From: Streptomyces sp. CA-278952
GTDB lineage: Bacteria > Actinomycetota > Actinomycetes > Streptomycetales > Streptomycetaceae
DNA: 64,000 bases
Reading direction: 5' to 3'
Assembly (NCBI RefSeq): GCF_028747205.1
Contig: NZ_CP112880.1
Location: 5,456,001 to 5,520,000, forward strand
Part shown: positions 7,755 to 16,287 of the stretch, one piece after another
Numbering within the stretch: position 1 is the stretch's first letter
Layout: each line of letters starts with the position of its first letter
Notes under the pieces: model-generated
Seen by the model: only the letters and a program-made list of their open reading frames with translations
What the model was told of the DNA's origin: nothing
Database searches by the model: none
Translations under genes and position numbers: made by a program

Positions 7755-9086
7755 CTACTTGGCCTTGGCGATGTCGGTGTCGATCTGCTGCGCGGTCTTC
7801 TCCAGACCGGCCTTCAGGTCCTTCACCGCGCCCTTCTCGTACTGGTAGCCGAAGTCCTGGAGCGTCAGCTGGTACGTCGACCCGTTGACGGCCCCGTCCG
7901 AGGTGCTGGACTCGGGGTGCTGGGCGATGTCCAGGAAGGTCTTGAACCGCGGGTCGAACTTCAGGTCGGGCGACTTCAGGGCATCGAGGGTGGACGGCAC
8001 GTTGCGGATGCCGTTGGCGAAGGCGACGACCGCCTCGGTGTCGCTGGTCATGTACTTCACCAGCTCCCACGCGGCGTTCTGCTTCTTGCTGGTCGGCGCG
8101 ATGCCCACGATGGTGCCGGAGAGGAAGCCCTTGCCGTAGCTGTCGGCCTCGTCGTCGGCGACGGGCATCGGCGCGACGCCGATCTCGAAGCCGGCCTTGG
8201 CGCTCTCGGCCATCCCGAGCCGCCACTCGCCGTCCAGCTGCATGGCGACCTGCCCGGTGTGGAACGGGTGCTTGGCGCCCCACTCGTCGCCGAAGGTGCC
8301 GCGGTACTTCTCCAGCTTGTCGTAACCGCCGAGCTCCTCGACGAGCTTCTTCTGGTACGTGAACATCTCCGCGAACGCCGGGTCCTTGGCGATGTTGGAC
8401 TTGCCGTTCTCGTCGAAGTACGTGTGGTCCCACGAGGACATGTAGTGGCTGGCGACGGTCTCGTAACCGTGGAAGGTCGGCATGAAACCGAGCTGCTCGT
8501 AGCTGTCACCCTTTTCGACGGTCAGCTTCTTCGCGACGCTCGCCAGCTCCGACATGGTCTTCGGCGGCGCGGTGATGCCGGCCTTCTCGAAGGCGTCCTT
8601 GTTGTAGTAGAGGCCGTAGGCGTCGGTGAGCAGCGGCAGGGCGCAGCGCTTGCCCTCGAACTGGGTGTAGTCCAGGAGGACCTTCGGGAAGGTCTTCTCC
8701 AGGTCGAGCTTCGACTTCTCGATGAACGGCTTCAGGTCCGCGAACGCGCCGGACGAGCAGAACTTGCCGACGTTGGCGGTGGTGAAGGAGGAGACCACGT
8801 CGGGCCCGTCCGAACCGCCCGCGCGCAGCGCCTGGTTGAGCTTGTCGTCGTTGATGTTGCCGGAGACCTTCACCGTGATGTTCGGGTGGGCCTTCTCGAA
8901 CCGGTCGATGTTGTCCTTGACCGCCTTCACCTCGGCGGGCGCGCTCCAGCCGTGCCAGAAGTTGATCGTGGTCTTCGCGTCCGGGTCGTCGGAGGCCCCG
9001 GCCTCGGACTGGCCCGTACACGCGGTGGCGAGCACCGATATCGCGGCGACGGCGACGGCGGTGGTGGTGAGACGGCTTGTGCGCAT
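7755..9086 (-). CDS. Extracellular sugar-binding lipoprotein of an ABC transporter
   Basis: A 443-residue family 1 solute-binding protein. Residues 1-23 form a lipoprotein signal ending in VLATAC, so Cys23 is probably lipidated and anchors the protein outside the membrane. The mature part begins TTINFWHGWSAPAEVKAVKD and shows the sugar-binding fold motif VAMQLDGEWRLG. Start ATG 9086 has GGGAG seven bases upstream. It delivers a sugar to the two permeases encoded just downstream; the neighbouring GH4 and kinase genes suggest a beta-linked disaccharide, which is inference. Confidence 0.9.
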   Translation of the reverse strand: MRTSRLTTTAVAVAAISVLATACTGQSEAGASDDPDAKTTINFWHGWSAPAEVKAVKDNIDRFEKAHPNITVKVSGNINDDKLNQALRAGGSDGPDVVSSFTTANVGKFCSSGAFADLKPFIEKSKLDLEKTFPKVLLDYTQFEGKRCALPLLTDAYGLYYNKDAFEKAGITAPPKTMSELASVAKKLTVEKGDSYEQLGFMPTFHGYETVASHYMSSWDHTYFDENGKSNIAKDPAFAEMFTYQKKLVEELGGYDKLEKYRGTFGDEWGAKHPFHTGQVAMQLDGEWRLGMAESAKAGFEIGVAPMPVADDEADSYGKGFLSGTIVGIAPTSKKQNAAWELVKYMTSDTEAVVAFANGIRNVPSTLDALKSPDLKFDPRFKTFLDIAQHPESSTSDGAVNGSTYQLTLQDFGYQYEKGAVKDLKAGLEKTAQQIDTDIAKAK

Positions 9087-9152
9087 GACAAAACTCCCAG
9101 GGACGGGGAAGAGGCAGACGACGGGGGACGGGGAACGGGGGACGGGCGTGGT

Positions 9153-10376
9153 TCAGCGCGAGGTGTCGAACACTTCGTCGCGGGTGTCGGCGAGCGCCCT
9201 CTCCAGGGCGCCGCGCAGGACGGGGGTGCGGTCGATCTCGCCGACCACCAGCCGAGGCCGGGAGGCGGCGAGCTCGGCCAGCTCGGACTGGATCAGGGAG
9301 CGCAGGATCTCGCCGCCCGCCGCGACCGCTCGGCCGGAGAGCACGATCAGCCCGGGGTCCAGGACGGCGGTGACGGAGGCGAGGCCGGTGGCGAGCCGCT
9401 GGGCGTACTGGCGCAACAGCTCGGTGAGCGCCTCGTCCCGCTCGTACGCGTCGGCCGCCCGCGCCAGCAGATCCGCGGCGACCTTCGCGTACGGCTGCTG
9501 CGGGGTGTCGACGCCCAGCGCCTTCGCGAGCCGGGGCACCGCCTGGGCGCCCGCCAGCTCCTGGAAGCCGCCGCTGTTGGCCTTGACGACCTGGCGCACG
9601 AGCGGGGTGCCCGGCACCGGCAGGAAGCCGACCTCGCCCGCGCCGCCGGTGAAGCCGCGGTGCAGCCGGCCGTTGATGACGAGGGCGGCGCCGAGGCCCT
9701 CCTCGTTCCACAGCAGGACGAAGTCCTCGTGGCCGCGGGCCGCGCCCAGGCGCTGCTCGGCGACGGCGACCAGGTTGACGTCGTTCTCGTACTCCACCGG
9801 CATCGGCAGGAACGCGGCCAGCTCGTCCAGCAGGGTGGGGGAGTGCCAGCCGGGCAGGTGCGAGGCGTACCGCAGCCGTCCGGTGCCGGGGTCGAAGGCG
9901 CCCGGGGTGCCGATGACGACCCGGTGGACGTCGGCGCGGGTGAGCCCGGCGTCCTTCACCGCCCCGTCCAGCGCGTCGGCGACCTGGCGCACCACGCTGT
10001 CGGCGCGCCGGCCCGGGGTCGCCAGCTCGAACTCCCCGACGGTCTGTCCGGTCACGTCCGCGACGGCGGCGACGATACGCCGGCCGTTCACGTCGAGCCC
10101 GGCCACATGGGCCGCCCGCGCGTTCACCGTGTAGAGCTGCGCGTTGGGCCCGGGGCGCCCCTCGCTGGTCCCGGTGGCGACGACGAGTCCGGCCGCCTCC
10201 AGCCGGGCCAGGAGCTGGGACGCGGTGGGCTTGGAGAGGCCGGTCAGCTTCCCGATCCGGGTCCGGGAGAGCGGCCCGTGCTCCAGCAGCAGATCGAGGG
10301 CGGCCCGGTCGTTCATGGCCCGCAGCACCCGTGGTGTGCCCGGGGTGCCGGGTGCGCCGGGAGTGGTTCCCGCCAT
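9153..10376 (-). CDS. ROK family transcriptional regulator
   Basis: A 407-residue ROK protein: winged helix-turn-helix at residues 16-70 (ALDLLLEHGPLSRTRIGKL, then GLSKPTASQLLARLEAAGLV) and a ROK sugar-binding/kinase-like domain (AHVAGLDVNGRRIVAAVADV, VIGTPGAFDPGTG, GGAGEVGFLPV). The canonical CxCGxxGC zinc motif of ROK proteins is replaced by a region without these cysteines. It is the first gene of the sugar operon, 66 bp ahead of the binding-protein gene, and is expected to repress the operon until a sugar ligand binds. A perfect palindrome just upstream (10434-10448) is its likely operator. Confidence 0.9.
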   Translation of the reverse strand: MAGTTPGAPGTPGTPRVLRAMNDRAALDLLLEHGPLSRTRIGKLTGLSKPTASQLLARLEAAGLVVATGTSEGRPGPNAQLYTVNARAAHVAGLDVNGRRIVAAVADVTGQTVGEFELATPGRRADSVVRQVADALDGAVKDAGLTRADVHRVVIGTPGAFDPGTGRLRYASHLPGWHSPTLLDELAAFLPMPVEYENDVNLVAVAEQRLGAARGHEDFVLLWNEEGLGAALVINGRLHRGFTGGAGEVGFLPVPGTPLVRQVVKANSGGFQELAGAQAVPRLAKALGVDTPQQPYAKVAADLLARAADAYERDEALTELLRQYAQRLATGLASVTAVLDPGLIVLSGRAVAAGGEILRSLIQSELAELAASRPRLVVGEIDRTPVLRGALERALADTRDEVFDTSR

Positions 10377-10433
10377 CGTGGATGCACCGCCCTCTGTTCG
10401 GGGACCTCCGGAGCGGATCCGGAGAAACTCTGT

Positions 10434-10448
10434 TAGGAAAGTTTCCTA
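10434..10448. promoter_or_regulatory. Probable ROK operator palindrome
   Basis: TAGGAAAGTTTCCTA is a perfect 7-1-7 palindrome, 58 bp upstream of the ROK start codon and AT-rich compared with its surroundings. ROK/NagC-like regulators bind inverted repeats of this general type. It is probably the autoregulatory and operon operator. Confidence 0.7.
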
Positions 10449-10533
10449 TTCGGTTGGGAGGACGGTAGGCCGCAGGTCACCGGGGCGTCAATGGGTGACC
10501 CCCGTCCGGCAATCAAAGTGTTACCCGGCACGG

Positions 10534-10583
10534 CGACGCCCCCGGCCGCCACCCTGGGGTCCAGGAGGCGGCCGGGGGCGTCG
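10534..10583. terminator. Strong hairpin terminator after the MscS gene
   Basis: A perfect 17-bp stem (10534-10550 with 10567-10583, arm CGACGCCCCCGGCCGCC) around a 16-base loop lies 30 bp downstream of the mechanosensitive channel gene on the minus strand. No U-tract follows, as is common in Streptomyces. Confidence 0.8.
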
Positions 10584-10613
10584 CGGCAGGGGTTGCTCGT
10601 CCAGGTTCGGCGG

Positions 10614-11681
10614 CTACTTGCTCAGGTTCGTCGCCGGCGGTATCGGCGTCGCCGCCAGCGACTGCGGGGAGACGGCCGAGGCGTACGCGGAGGGGGCCGC
10701 CATCGCGGCCGTCGGGTCCGCCGTGGACGCGCCCTCCGGCTGGAGCGGCACCGTGCCGACCATCCGGATGCCCGCCTCGTCCAGCGCCTGCTTGATGCGC
10801 CAGCGCAGCTCGCGCTCCACTCCGAGCGCCTTGCCCGGCATCGTCTTGGCGGTGACGCGGACGGTCATGGAGTCCAGCAGGACCTCGTCCAGGCCGAGCA
10901 CCTCCACCGGGCCCCACAGCCGCTCCGACCAGGGTTCTTCCTTCGTCATCGTCTCGGCGGCCGTGGCGATCGCCTGGCGGACGTGCTCCAGCTTCTCCGT
11001 CGGACGCACCGTGACGTCGACCCCGGCCGTGGACCAGCCCTGGCTGAGGTTGCCTATCCGCTTCACCTCGCCGTTGCGGACGTACCAGATCTCGCCGTTG
11101 TCGCCGCGCAGCTTGGTGACGCGCAGCCCCACCTCGATGACCTCGCCGGAGGCCACGCCCGCGTCGACGGCGTCCCCGACCCCGTACTGGTCCTCGAGGA
11201 TCATGAAGACGCCGGAGAGGAAGTCCGTGACCAGGTTGCGGGCGCCGAAGCCCAGAGCCACGCCCGCGACACCGGCGGAGGCGAGGAGCGGCGCCAGGTT
11301 GATCTTGAAGGCGCCCAGGACCATCAGGGCGGCCGTGCCCATGATCACGAACGAGGCCACCGAACGCAGCACCGAGCCGATCGCCTCCGACCGCTGGCGT
11401 CTGCGCTCGGCGTTCACCAGCAGCCCGCCCAGCGCCGTGCCCTCCACCGCCTGGGCGCCGCGGTTCATCCGCTCGATCAGATTGGTCAGGGCGCGCCGGA
11501 TCAGATAACGCAGCGTGATCGCGACCGCCACGATCAGCAGGATGCGCAACCCGGTGCTCAGCCAGGTGGACCAGTTCTCCTCGACCCAGCCCGCGGCGTT
11601 CCCGGCCTGTTCGGCGGCTTCGCCCAGCGAGCCACCCGGCTCGGGAGACGGGGCTGCGGCCAAGAGGACGGACAGCGACAC
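10614..11681 (-). CDS. MscS family mechanosensitive ion channel
   Basis: A 355-residue small-conductance mechanosensitive channel. It has an N-terminal membrane helix (LRILLIVAVAITLRYLI), two further helices (ASFVIMGTAALMVLGAF and the pore-lining LLASAGVAGVALGFGARNLV), then the MscS beta domain (EDQYGVGDAVDAGVASGEVIEV and EIWYVRNGEVKRIGNLSQGW). The Ala/Gly-rich pore helix is the family signature. GTG at 11681 has GGAGG eight bases upstream and is preferred to the ATG frame start at 11720. It likely releases osmolytes on hypo-osmotic shock. The C-terminal 45 residues are Pro/Ala-rich and probably disordered. Confidence 0.88.
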   Translation of the reverse strand: MSLSVLLAAAPSPEPGGSLGEAAEQAGNAAGWVEENWSTWLSTGLRILLIVAVAITLRYLIRRALTNLIERMNRGAQAVEGTALGGLLVNAERRRQRSEAIGSVLRSVASFVIMGTAALMVLGAFKINLAPLLASAGVAGVALGFGARNLVTDFLSGVFMILEDQYGVGDAVDAGVASGEVIEVGLRVTKLRGDNGEIWYVRNGEVKRIGNLSQGWSTAGVDVTVRPTEKLEHVRQAIATAAETMTKEEPWSERLWGPVEVLGLDEVLLDSMTVRVTAKTMPGKALGVERELRWRIKQALDEAGIRMVGTVPLQPEGASTADPTAAMAAPSAYASAVSPQSLAATPIPPATNLSK

Positions 11682-11994
11682 GACAGGGACCTCCAGGGGG
11701 ACGACGGCTGGTCGTAACACTAACGAAGCCGGGGGAGTGGATCGTTGCCGTCGTGGGAAGAGAGAGAGGTCTCACCGGGAACACCTCCGCTGTGGCCGAT
11801 CGCACAGTGCGGACGGCCGCCCAGGTGAAACACCTGTTCGGCACCGCCGAACGCCGCGTGGAGCCCGGAGTGAGAAAAATCCTCTCGGCCCGTTACTCGT
11901 ACGTGGTGGCGCTTTGACCAGGCATGAGGAGAGACTGAGATCGGATCGTCCCGGCGCGAGCCACGCGCCGCCGGCGTACAAGGAGGCATCCACC
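11682..11994. other. Divergent promoter region of MscS and HNH genes
   Basis: This 313-bp gap lies between divergently transcribed genes. It contains the ribosome-binding site AAGGAGG (11980-11986) of the HNH gene. No ORF with coding-like composition was found; specific promoter boxes could not be assigned with confidence. Confidence 0.5.
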
Positions 11995-12531
11995 GTGCCG
12001 CACGTCCTGGTTCTCAACGCGTCGTACGAGCCGCTCGGCGTCGTACCGCTCCGCCGCGCGCTCGTCCTCGTCCTGGAGAACAAGGCCATCTGCCTTGAAG
12101 AGTCCGGCTCCTTCCTGCACAGTGCCACCCGTGCCGTGCCCGCACCCAGTGTGGTCCGGCTCAAGCGCTTCGTCCGCGTCCCCTACCGGGGCCCCGTCCC
12201 CCTGACGCGACGGGCGCTGTTCGCCCGGGACGGCGGGCGCTGCATGTACTGCGGGGCCGCCGCGACCAGCGTCGACCACGTCATCCCGCGCAGCCGCGGC
12301 GGACAGCACGCCTGGGACAACGTGGTGGCGGCCTGCCGCCGCTGCAACCACGTCAAGGCCGACCGCCATCTGCCCGAGCTCGGCTGGCGGCTGCGCCACC
12401 AGCCCGCCCCGCCGACCGGCCTGGCCTGGCGGATCATCGGGACCGGACACCGCGACCCGCGCTGGCTGCCGTACTTGCAACCGTTCGGCGCGGACGACGT
12501 GATGGCCCGGATCGACGGCGTGTCCGCCTGA
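11995..12531 (+). CDS. HNH endonuclease
   Basis: A 178-residue HNH nuclease. The nuclease core occupies residues about 75-125: FARDGGRCMYCGAA, then DHVIPRSRGG, then NVVAACRRCNHVKADR, giving two CxxC zinc pairs around the catalytic His of DHVIPRSRGG and the following Asn. The N-terminal 70 residues (VLVLNASYEPLGVVPLRRAL) are the usual extension of the widespread actinobacterial HNH protein of about this size. GTG at 11995 follows AAGGAGG at eight bases; the long upstream open frame is not coding-like. The biological role of this conserved family is not established; it is a chromosomal single gene here, with no restriction or phage genes next to it. Confidence 0.9.
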   Translation: MPHVLVLNASYEPLGVVPLRRALVLVLENKAICLEESGSFLHSATRAVPAPSVVRLKRFVRVPYRGPVPLTRRALFARDGGRCMYCGAAATSVDHVIPRSRGGQHAWDNVVAACRRCNHVKADRHLPELGWRLRHQPAPPTGLAWRIIGTGHRDPRWLPYLQPFGADDVMARIDGVSA

Positions 12532-12558
12532 GATTCGGGTCTTCGCCGTTCCCCCCCC

Positions 12559-12627
12559 GTACGTACGGAGAGTCAACCTGTCCGTAGGGGGTCAGTCCGT
12601 ACGTACGCGGTCAGTCTGTACGTACGC
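12559..12627. repeat. GTACGTACG repeats between convergent genes
   Basis: The palindrome GTACGTACG occurs at 12559-12567, 12599-12607 and 12618-12626. The last two are part of a 19-bp direct repeat (GGTCAGTCYGTACGTACGC). They fill the gap between the convergent HNH and GH84 genes and might act as a terminator-like structure or a binding site. Confidence 0.7.
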
Positions 12628-12629
12628 GG

Positions 12630-15620
12630 TCAGTCGTCCACGACCGCGTACGCCTCCACCGACCAGAGCGAGTAGCCGTACTCCGTCGCCCGGCCCTCAC
12701 CCTGCACCCGGATGAACCGGGTGCCCTTCGCGTCCATCCGGACCGACTCGCGCCCGCCCCGGCCCTCCGTCACCGTCGCGGCGGTGCGCCAGACGCGGCC
12801 GTCGGCGGAGACCTGTATCCGGTAGCGGGAGGCGTACGCGTCCTGCCAGTTCAGCACCACCTGGCCCAGCCGCACCGGCTCCGGCAGCTCGGCCCCCCAC
12901 CAGGCCCCGTCCTCCACCGGCGAGGACCACCGGGTCTCCGGATCGCCGTCGGAGGCCGCCGACGCGGGGAAGTCCGGGGTTTCGTCGCCGGACGACGAGG
13001 CCTTCGCCGTACGCGCCAGATCCGGGCCGCCCGTACGCGGGAAGGCCCGCACGGTCAGCGTGGACTCCTGGCCGCCGAAGGTCAGCGGGACCTCGTACTC
13101 GCCGGCCGGGGTGTCCGCCGGGACCGTGATGTCCACGGGCACGTCGGTGCGCGATCCGCGCGGCACGGTCGTCTGCTTCGGGACCCGCACCTCGATGCCC
13201 TCGGGGGCCTCCGCGGTGAGCTTGCCCTTCACCTCGACCGGACGCCGCCCGGCCAGCCGGGCCTTGACCCGCTGGGGCTCGCCGCCGATCTCGGCGTCCG
13301 TCTCGCCGCGCTTCAGGTCGAGCGTGGCGGCGGGCTCGTCGCCGAACCACGGCACCAGGGCGCGCACCTGCGGGGAGCCCGCCACGACGGCGGGGGAGCG
13401 GGGCAGGGTGGGGCTGAGGTACGAGGGCGGGGCGGTCCGCGCGGCCTCCGGCACGGTGACCCGTACGGCGTCCGCGCGCAGCCCCTTCGCGGCGGTCTGG
13501 GTCCAGCCGCTCGGCGAGAGCTTCCCCAGCGCCCGCCACCCCTCACCGGGCACGTGGGCCTCCACGACCGCGTCGGTGAGGGCGGATCCGGGCTCGGCGA
13601 GCGCCGTGACGGCCTCCACCGGGCGGGGTCCGGCCAGCCGGACCGTATAGCTGTGCGCGTCCTTCGTGACCCGTCCCGAGGCGCGGTCGGTGCCGTTCCA
13701 TCCGGCGGCCACCTTCGCCGCCTTGTCCAGGAACGGGTCCAGCACGCCCTCGCCGACCGTGGCCCGGCTCGCCTCGATCTCCTCGCGCAGCGGCTCCAGG
13801 GCCAGTTGGACGCGCCAGGCGGCGGCGCCGTCCCCGGCGGCCTGGGCCTGGAGCAGGTCCACCGCGAGCTCACCGGCCCGGCCGTAGCGGGCCAGCTGCT
13901 CCGTCCAGGGGCGCACCTCTTCGGTCAGCCGGCCGTCGGCGGGGGTCTTCAGCCGATCGGGGGCCCCGCGCATCACGGAGAAGGCCGCGCGCAGCTCGGC
14001 CGCCGCCCGGTCCCGGCGGGGGGCGTCCGCGCGGGTGTTCCAGAACGCGTCGAACAGGGGCTGGAGGTAGGCGGACTCCTCCGCGCCGAGCACCGAGCCC
14101 GCGCTGTTCCCGGCCAGCGCCAGCAGCGCCTCCCGGGCGCCCGCGTCCCCGCCCGCCAGATCCTCGACGGCAGCCCGCCACGACTCGTCCGGGCGGTAGC
14201 CCTTCGGGTTCCAGGCGAAGTCGGCGGCGGTGAACAGCGGGATCCGCGAGGCGGACGCCTGCTCCATCGCGTTGGCCAGCAGCGCCGCCGAACCGCTCGC
14301 CACCGCCGGGTCCCGGCCGGTGTAGGGGCCGAGGAAGATGCGGTCCTGGGCGTAGTCGTTGACCGGGTAGTTGTCCATCGTCACCAGCGGGTGGCGGAAC
14401 GCGGCGCGGGCTCCGGCCAGTTCAGCGCCGGTGATCTTCTTCGGCACCACCCCGACACCGGTCCAGGCCACCTGCACCCGGTCGTCCAGCTCGGCCGCCA
14501 GCGCGGTGCGGTAGTCGGTGGCCCCGTCCTGGTAGAACTCCGTCGGCAGCACCGACAGGGGGGCCGCGTCCGGGTGCCGTTCCTCCAGATGCCGGGCGAG
14601 GGCGCCCGCGACCCGGGCCTGCGCGCGGGCCGCCGCCTTCGGACCGCTGCCGAAGGTCTCCGCGTCCAGGTCGCAGTGCCACTCGCTGTAGCTGACGTCC
14701 TGGAACTGGAGCTGGAAGACCCGGATGCCCAACGCCCACATGGCGTCGATCTTCTTCGTCAGCGCCCGGGCGTCCTGGTCCGAGGCCATGCACATCGCCT
14801 GGCCGGGGGAGACCGCCCAGCCGAGCGTGACGTGCTCGGCGCGCGCCCGCTCGGCGATCGCCCGGAACTCGGCCCGCTTCTCGGCCGGGTACGGCTCGCG
14901 CCAGCGCGCCAGCCGGTAGGGGTCGTCGCCCGCCGCGTAGAGATAGCGGTTCTGCTTGGTGCGGCCCATGAAGGAGATCTGGGCGAGCCGCTCCTCGCGC
15001 GTCCACGGCTCTCCGTAGAACCCCTCGGCCATGCCGCGTACGGCGGTTCCCGGCCAGTCCCGTACCGTCACGCCGGCCACCGAGCCGTCGGCGATCAGCT
15101 GGCGCAGGGTCTGGACGGCGTGGAAGAGGCCGTCCGCGCCGAGCCCGTCCAGCGCGACGGTGGCGCGTCCGGAGACCTGGCCGACCGCGATCCGGTAGCC
15201 GCCCGACGGCAGATCGGCCCGGTCGGGGGCGCGCAGCGCCCGCAGTGCGTCGGCGGCTCCGCTGCCGCCGACGCGGACCACCGGCCCGCCGCCCGGCAGG
15301 CTCTCGTGCAGGGTCCGGACGCCCGCCCCGCGCAGCAGGGTGCGTGCCTGTTCGACGGCGTGACGATCGGCGTCCGGCGCGGCGACGAGCGTGGCCTCGG
15401 AGCCCAGCGGGACGGCGGGCCCGGTGGTCTTCATGCTCTGCGGCCGGGGCCAGACGGGCGGGGTCCGCGCGCTGTCGGCGCGGTCGGCCGAGCCGGCAGC
15501 GGGCCTGCCGGGGTCGGCGGGAGCGGCCGTCGCGGCCGGGGCGACGGAGACGGATCCGAGGAGTCCGCCGATCACGGCGGCGGCCACGGCCGTTGCCTGC
15601 CTTCTGCGCCCGATCCGCAC
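12630..15620 (-). CDS. Secreted GH84 beta-N-acetylglucosaminidase/hyaluronidase-like protein with C-terminal discoidin domain
   Basis: A 996-residue secreted protein. A signal peptide (GRRRQATAVAAAVIGGLLG, cleavage near ATAAPA) is followed by a GH20b-like N-domain (to about residue 190), the GH84 catalytic barrel (from MAEGFYGEPWTREERLAQIS), a linker domain, and a C-terminal F5/8 type C (CBM32-like) carbohydrate-binding domain (last 130 residues). GH84 enzymes remove beta-linked GlcNAc by substrate-assisted catalysis using two adjacent Asp residues. Here the pair is Gln307-Asp308 (FQLQFQDVSY), so the residue that normally polarises the acetamido group is changed. Other pocket segments (LPTEFYQDG, AWTGVGVVP, DNYPVNDY) are conserved. 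GTG at 15620 follows AAGGGGAG and is preferred to the frame start at 15722. Confidence 0.88.
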   Translation of the reverse strand: MRIGRRRQATAVAAAVIGGLLGSVSVAPAATAAPADPGRPAAGSADRADSARTPPVWPRPQSMKTTGPAVPLGSEATLVAAPDADRHAVEQARTLLRGAGVRTLHESLPGGGPVVRVGGSGAADALRALRAPDRADLPSGGYRIAVGQVSGRATVALDGLGADGLFHAVQTLRQLIADGSVAGVTVRDWPGTAVRGMAEGFYGEPWTREERLAQISFMGRTKQNRYLYAAGDDPYRLARWREPYPAEKRAEFRAIAERARAEHVTLGWAVSPGQAMCMASDQDARALTKKIDAMWALGIRVFQLQFQDVSYSEWHCDLDAETFGSGPKAAARAQARVAGALARHLEERHPDAAPLSVLPTEFYQDGATDYRTALAAELDDRVQVAWTGVGVVPKKITGAELAGARAAFRHPLVTMDNYPVNDYAQDRIFLGPYTGRDPAVASGSAALLANAMEQASASRIPLFTAADFAWNPKGYRPDESWRAAVEDLAGGDAGAREALLALAGNSAGSVLGAEESAYLQPLFDAFWNTRADAPRRDRAAAELRAAFSVMRGAPDRLKTPADGRLTEEVRPWTEQLARYGRAGELAVDLLQAQAAGDGAAAWRVQLALEPLREEIEASRATVGEGVLDPFLDKAAKVAAGWNGTDRASGRVTKDAHSYTVRLAGPRPVEAVTALAEPGSALTDAVVEAHVPGEGWRALGKLSPSGWTQTAAKGLRADAVRVTVPEAARTAPPSYLSPTLPRSPAVVAGSPQVRALVPWFGDEPAATLDLKRGETDAEIGGEPQRVKARLAGRRPVEVKGKLTAEAPEGIEVRVPKQTTVPRGSRTDVPVDITVPADTPAGEYEVPLTFGGQESTLTVRAFPRTGGPDLARTAKASSSGDETPDFPASAASDGDPETRWSSPVEDGAWWGAELPEPVRLGQVVLNWQDAYASRYRIQVSADGRVWRTAATVTEGRGGRESVRMDAKGTRFIRVQGEGRATEYGYSLWSVEAYAVVDD

Positions 15621-15975
15621 GTCGCGCTCCCCTTCGTAACGACCAACTGCCGGCGATGGACCGCCGCCGTGCCGATCCCTCGGACCGCGGGCGGTGGCCC
15701 CGGCGGGCTCCGAGCCCACCACCCGCGCGCGAGGGTGTCAATGCGCATGGCCGTTCTGCCGTATTTGCCGGGAATAGCGACGCCTTCGAGCCCTCTGGGG
15801 CTGGTGTGGCGGCCGGGATTGGCTGAAAACAGCCCATACCTGCCGTCCGGGGGAACCGAGTGTGACCTAGAGCACGTTGGGCTCGTTGTCATAACGCCTG
15901 CATCACGTCCACGTCTGCCACGGCGAGGCCTGGGTAGGCCTGCTGTGTCCTGTTCTCCATGGCCAGGAGGCCACC
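15621..15975. other. Divergent intergenic region between GH84 gene and the malQ unit
   Basis: 355 bp without a supportable gene. It must contain the promoter of the secreted GH84 gene on the minus strand and that of the repeat ORF/malQ unit on the plus strand. The plus-strand end carries AGGAGG just before the ORF at 15976. Confidence 0.5.
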
Positions 15976-16287
15976 ATGCCCGCTGCCGCGCAGCTTCTGC
16001 TCTCCGCCCTCTCCAAACAGGTACCCCCGCAGCCCGAATCCGCGCCGCTGACCAGCGAACTCCCCCTTGCCGAGGTCGCCCACCTGATCAGTGGGCCGCC
16101 GCTCGCCGATGTCTCCCTCCTGCTCGGTGAATCCTCGTTCGCCGATTCCGCCCCGCTGACCAGCGAGCCGCCGCTCGCCGATGCCACCCCTCTCACGAGC
16201 GAGCCTCCGCTTGCCGCCGTCGCCCCACTGACCAGCGAGCCGACCGCACCCGGCACCGCAGGGGGCATGGAGTTCCCAGGAGTCTGA
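15976..16287 (+). CDS. Small 12-residue-repeat protein upstream of malQ (hypothetical)
   Basis: A 103-residue ORF of unknown function. ATG at 15976 has a strong AGGAGG five bases upstream, and its stop TGA directly abuts the ATG of malQ, so it looks translated and coupled to malQ. Residues 23-94 are six imperfect copies of a 12-residue unit (consensus APLTSEPPLADV). There is no membrane segment or signal peptide. Because the repeat is 36 bp long it is also open in the other frames, including two minus-strand ones, so coding on this strand rests on the ribosome-binding site and coupling. It may be a leader that sets malQ translation, or a small repeat protein. Confidence 0.55.
   Translation: MPAAAQLLLSALSKQVPPQPESAPLTSELPLAEVAHLISGPPLADVSLLLGESSFADSAPLTSEPPLADATPLTSEPPLAAVAPLTSEPTAPGTAGGMEFPGV
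16042..16257. repeat. 36-bp tandem repeat, six copies
   Basis: Six contiguous units of exactly 36 bp, beginning at 16042, 16078, 16114, 16150, 16186 and 16222. The best conserved core is CTGACCAGCGAGCCGCCGCT. Unit 3 is the most diverged. The length is a multiple of three, so the reading frame of the ORF at 15976 is kept. Confidence 0.9.

Noticed and set aside
13554..16130. 858-residue plus-strand ORF opposite the GH84 gene
   Set aside because: It is antisense to a gene with clear GH84 and carbohydrate-binding domains and has no recognisable domain or ribosome-binding site.
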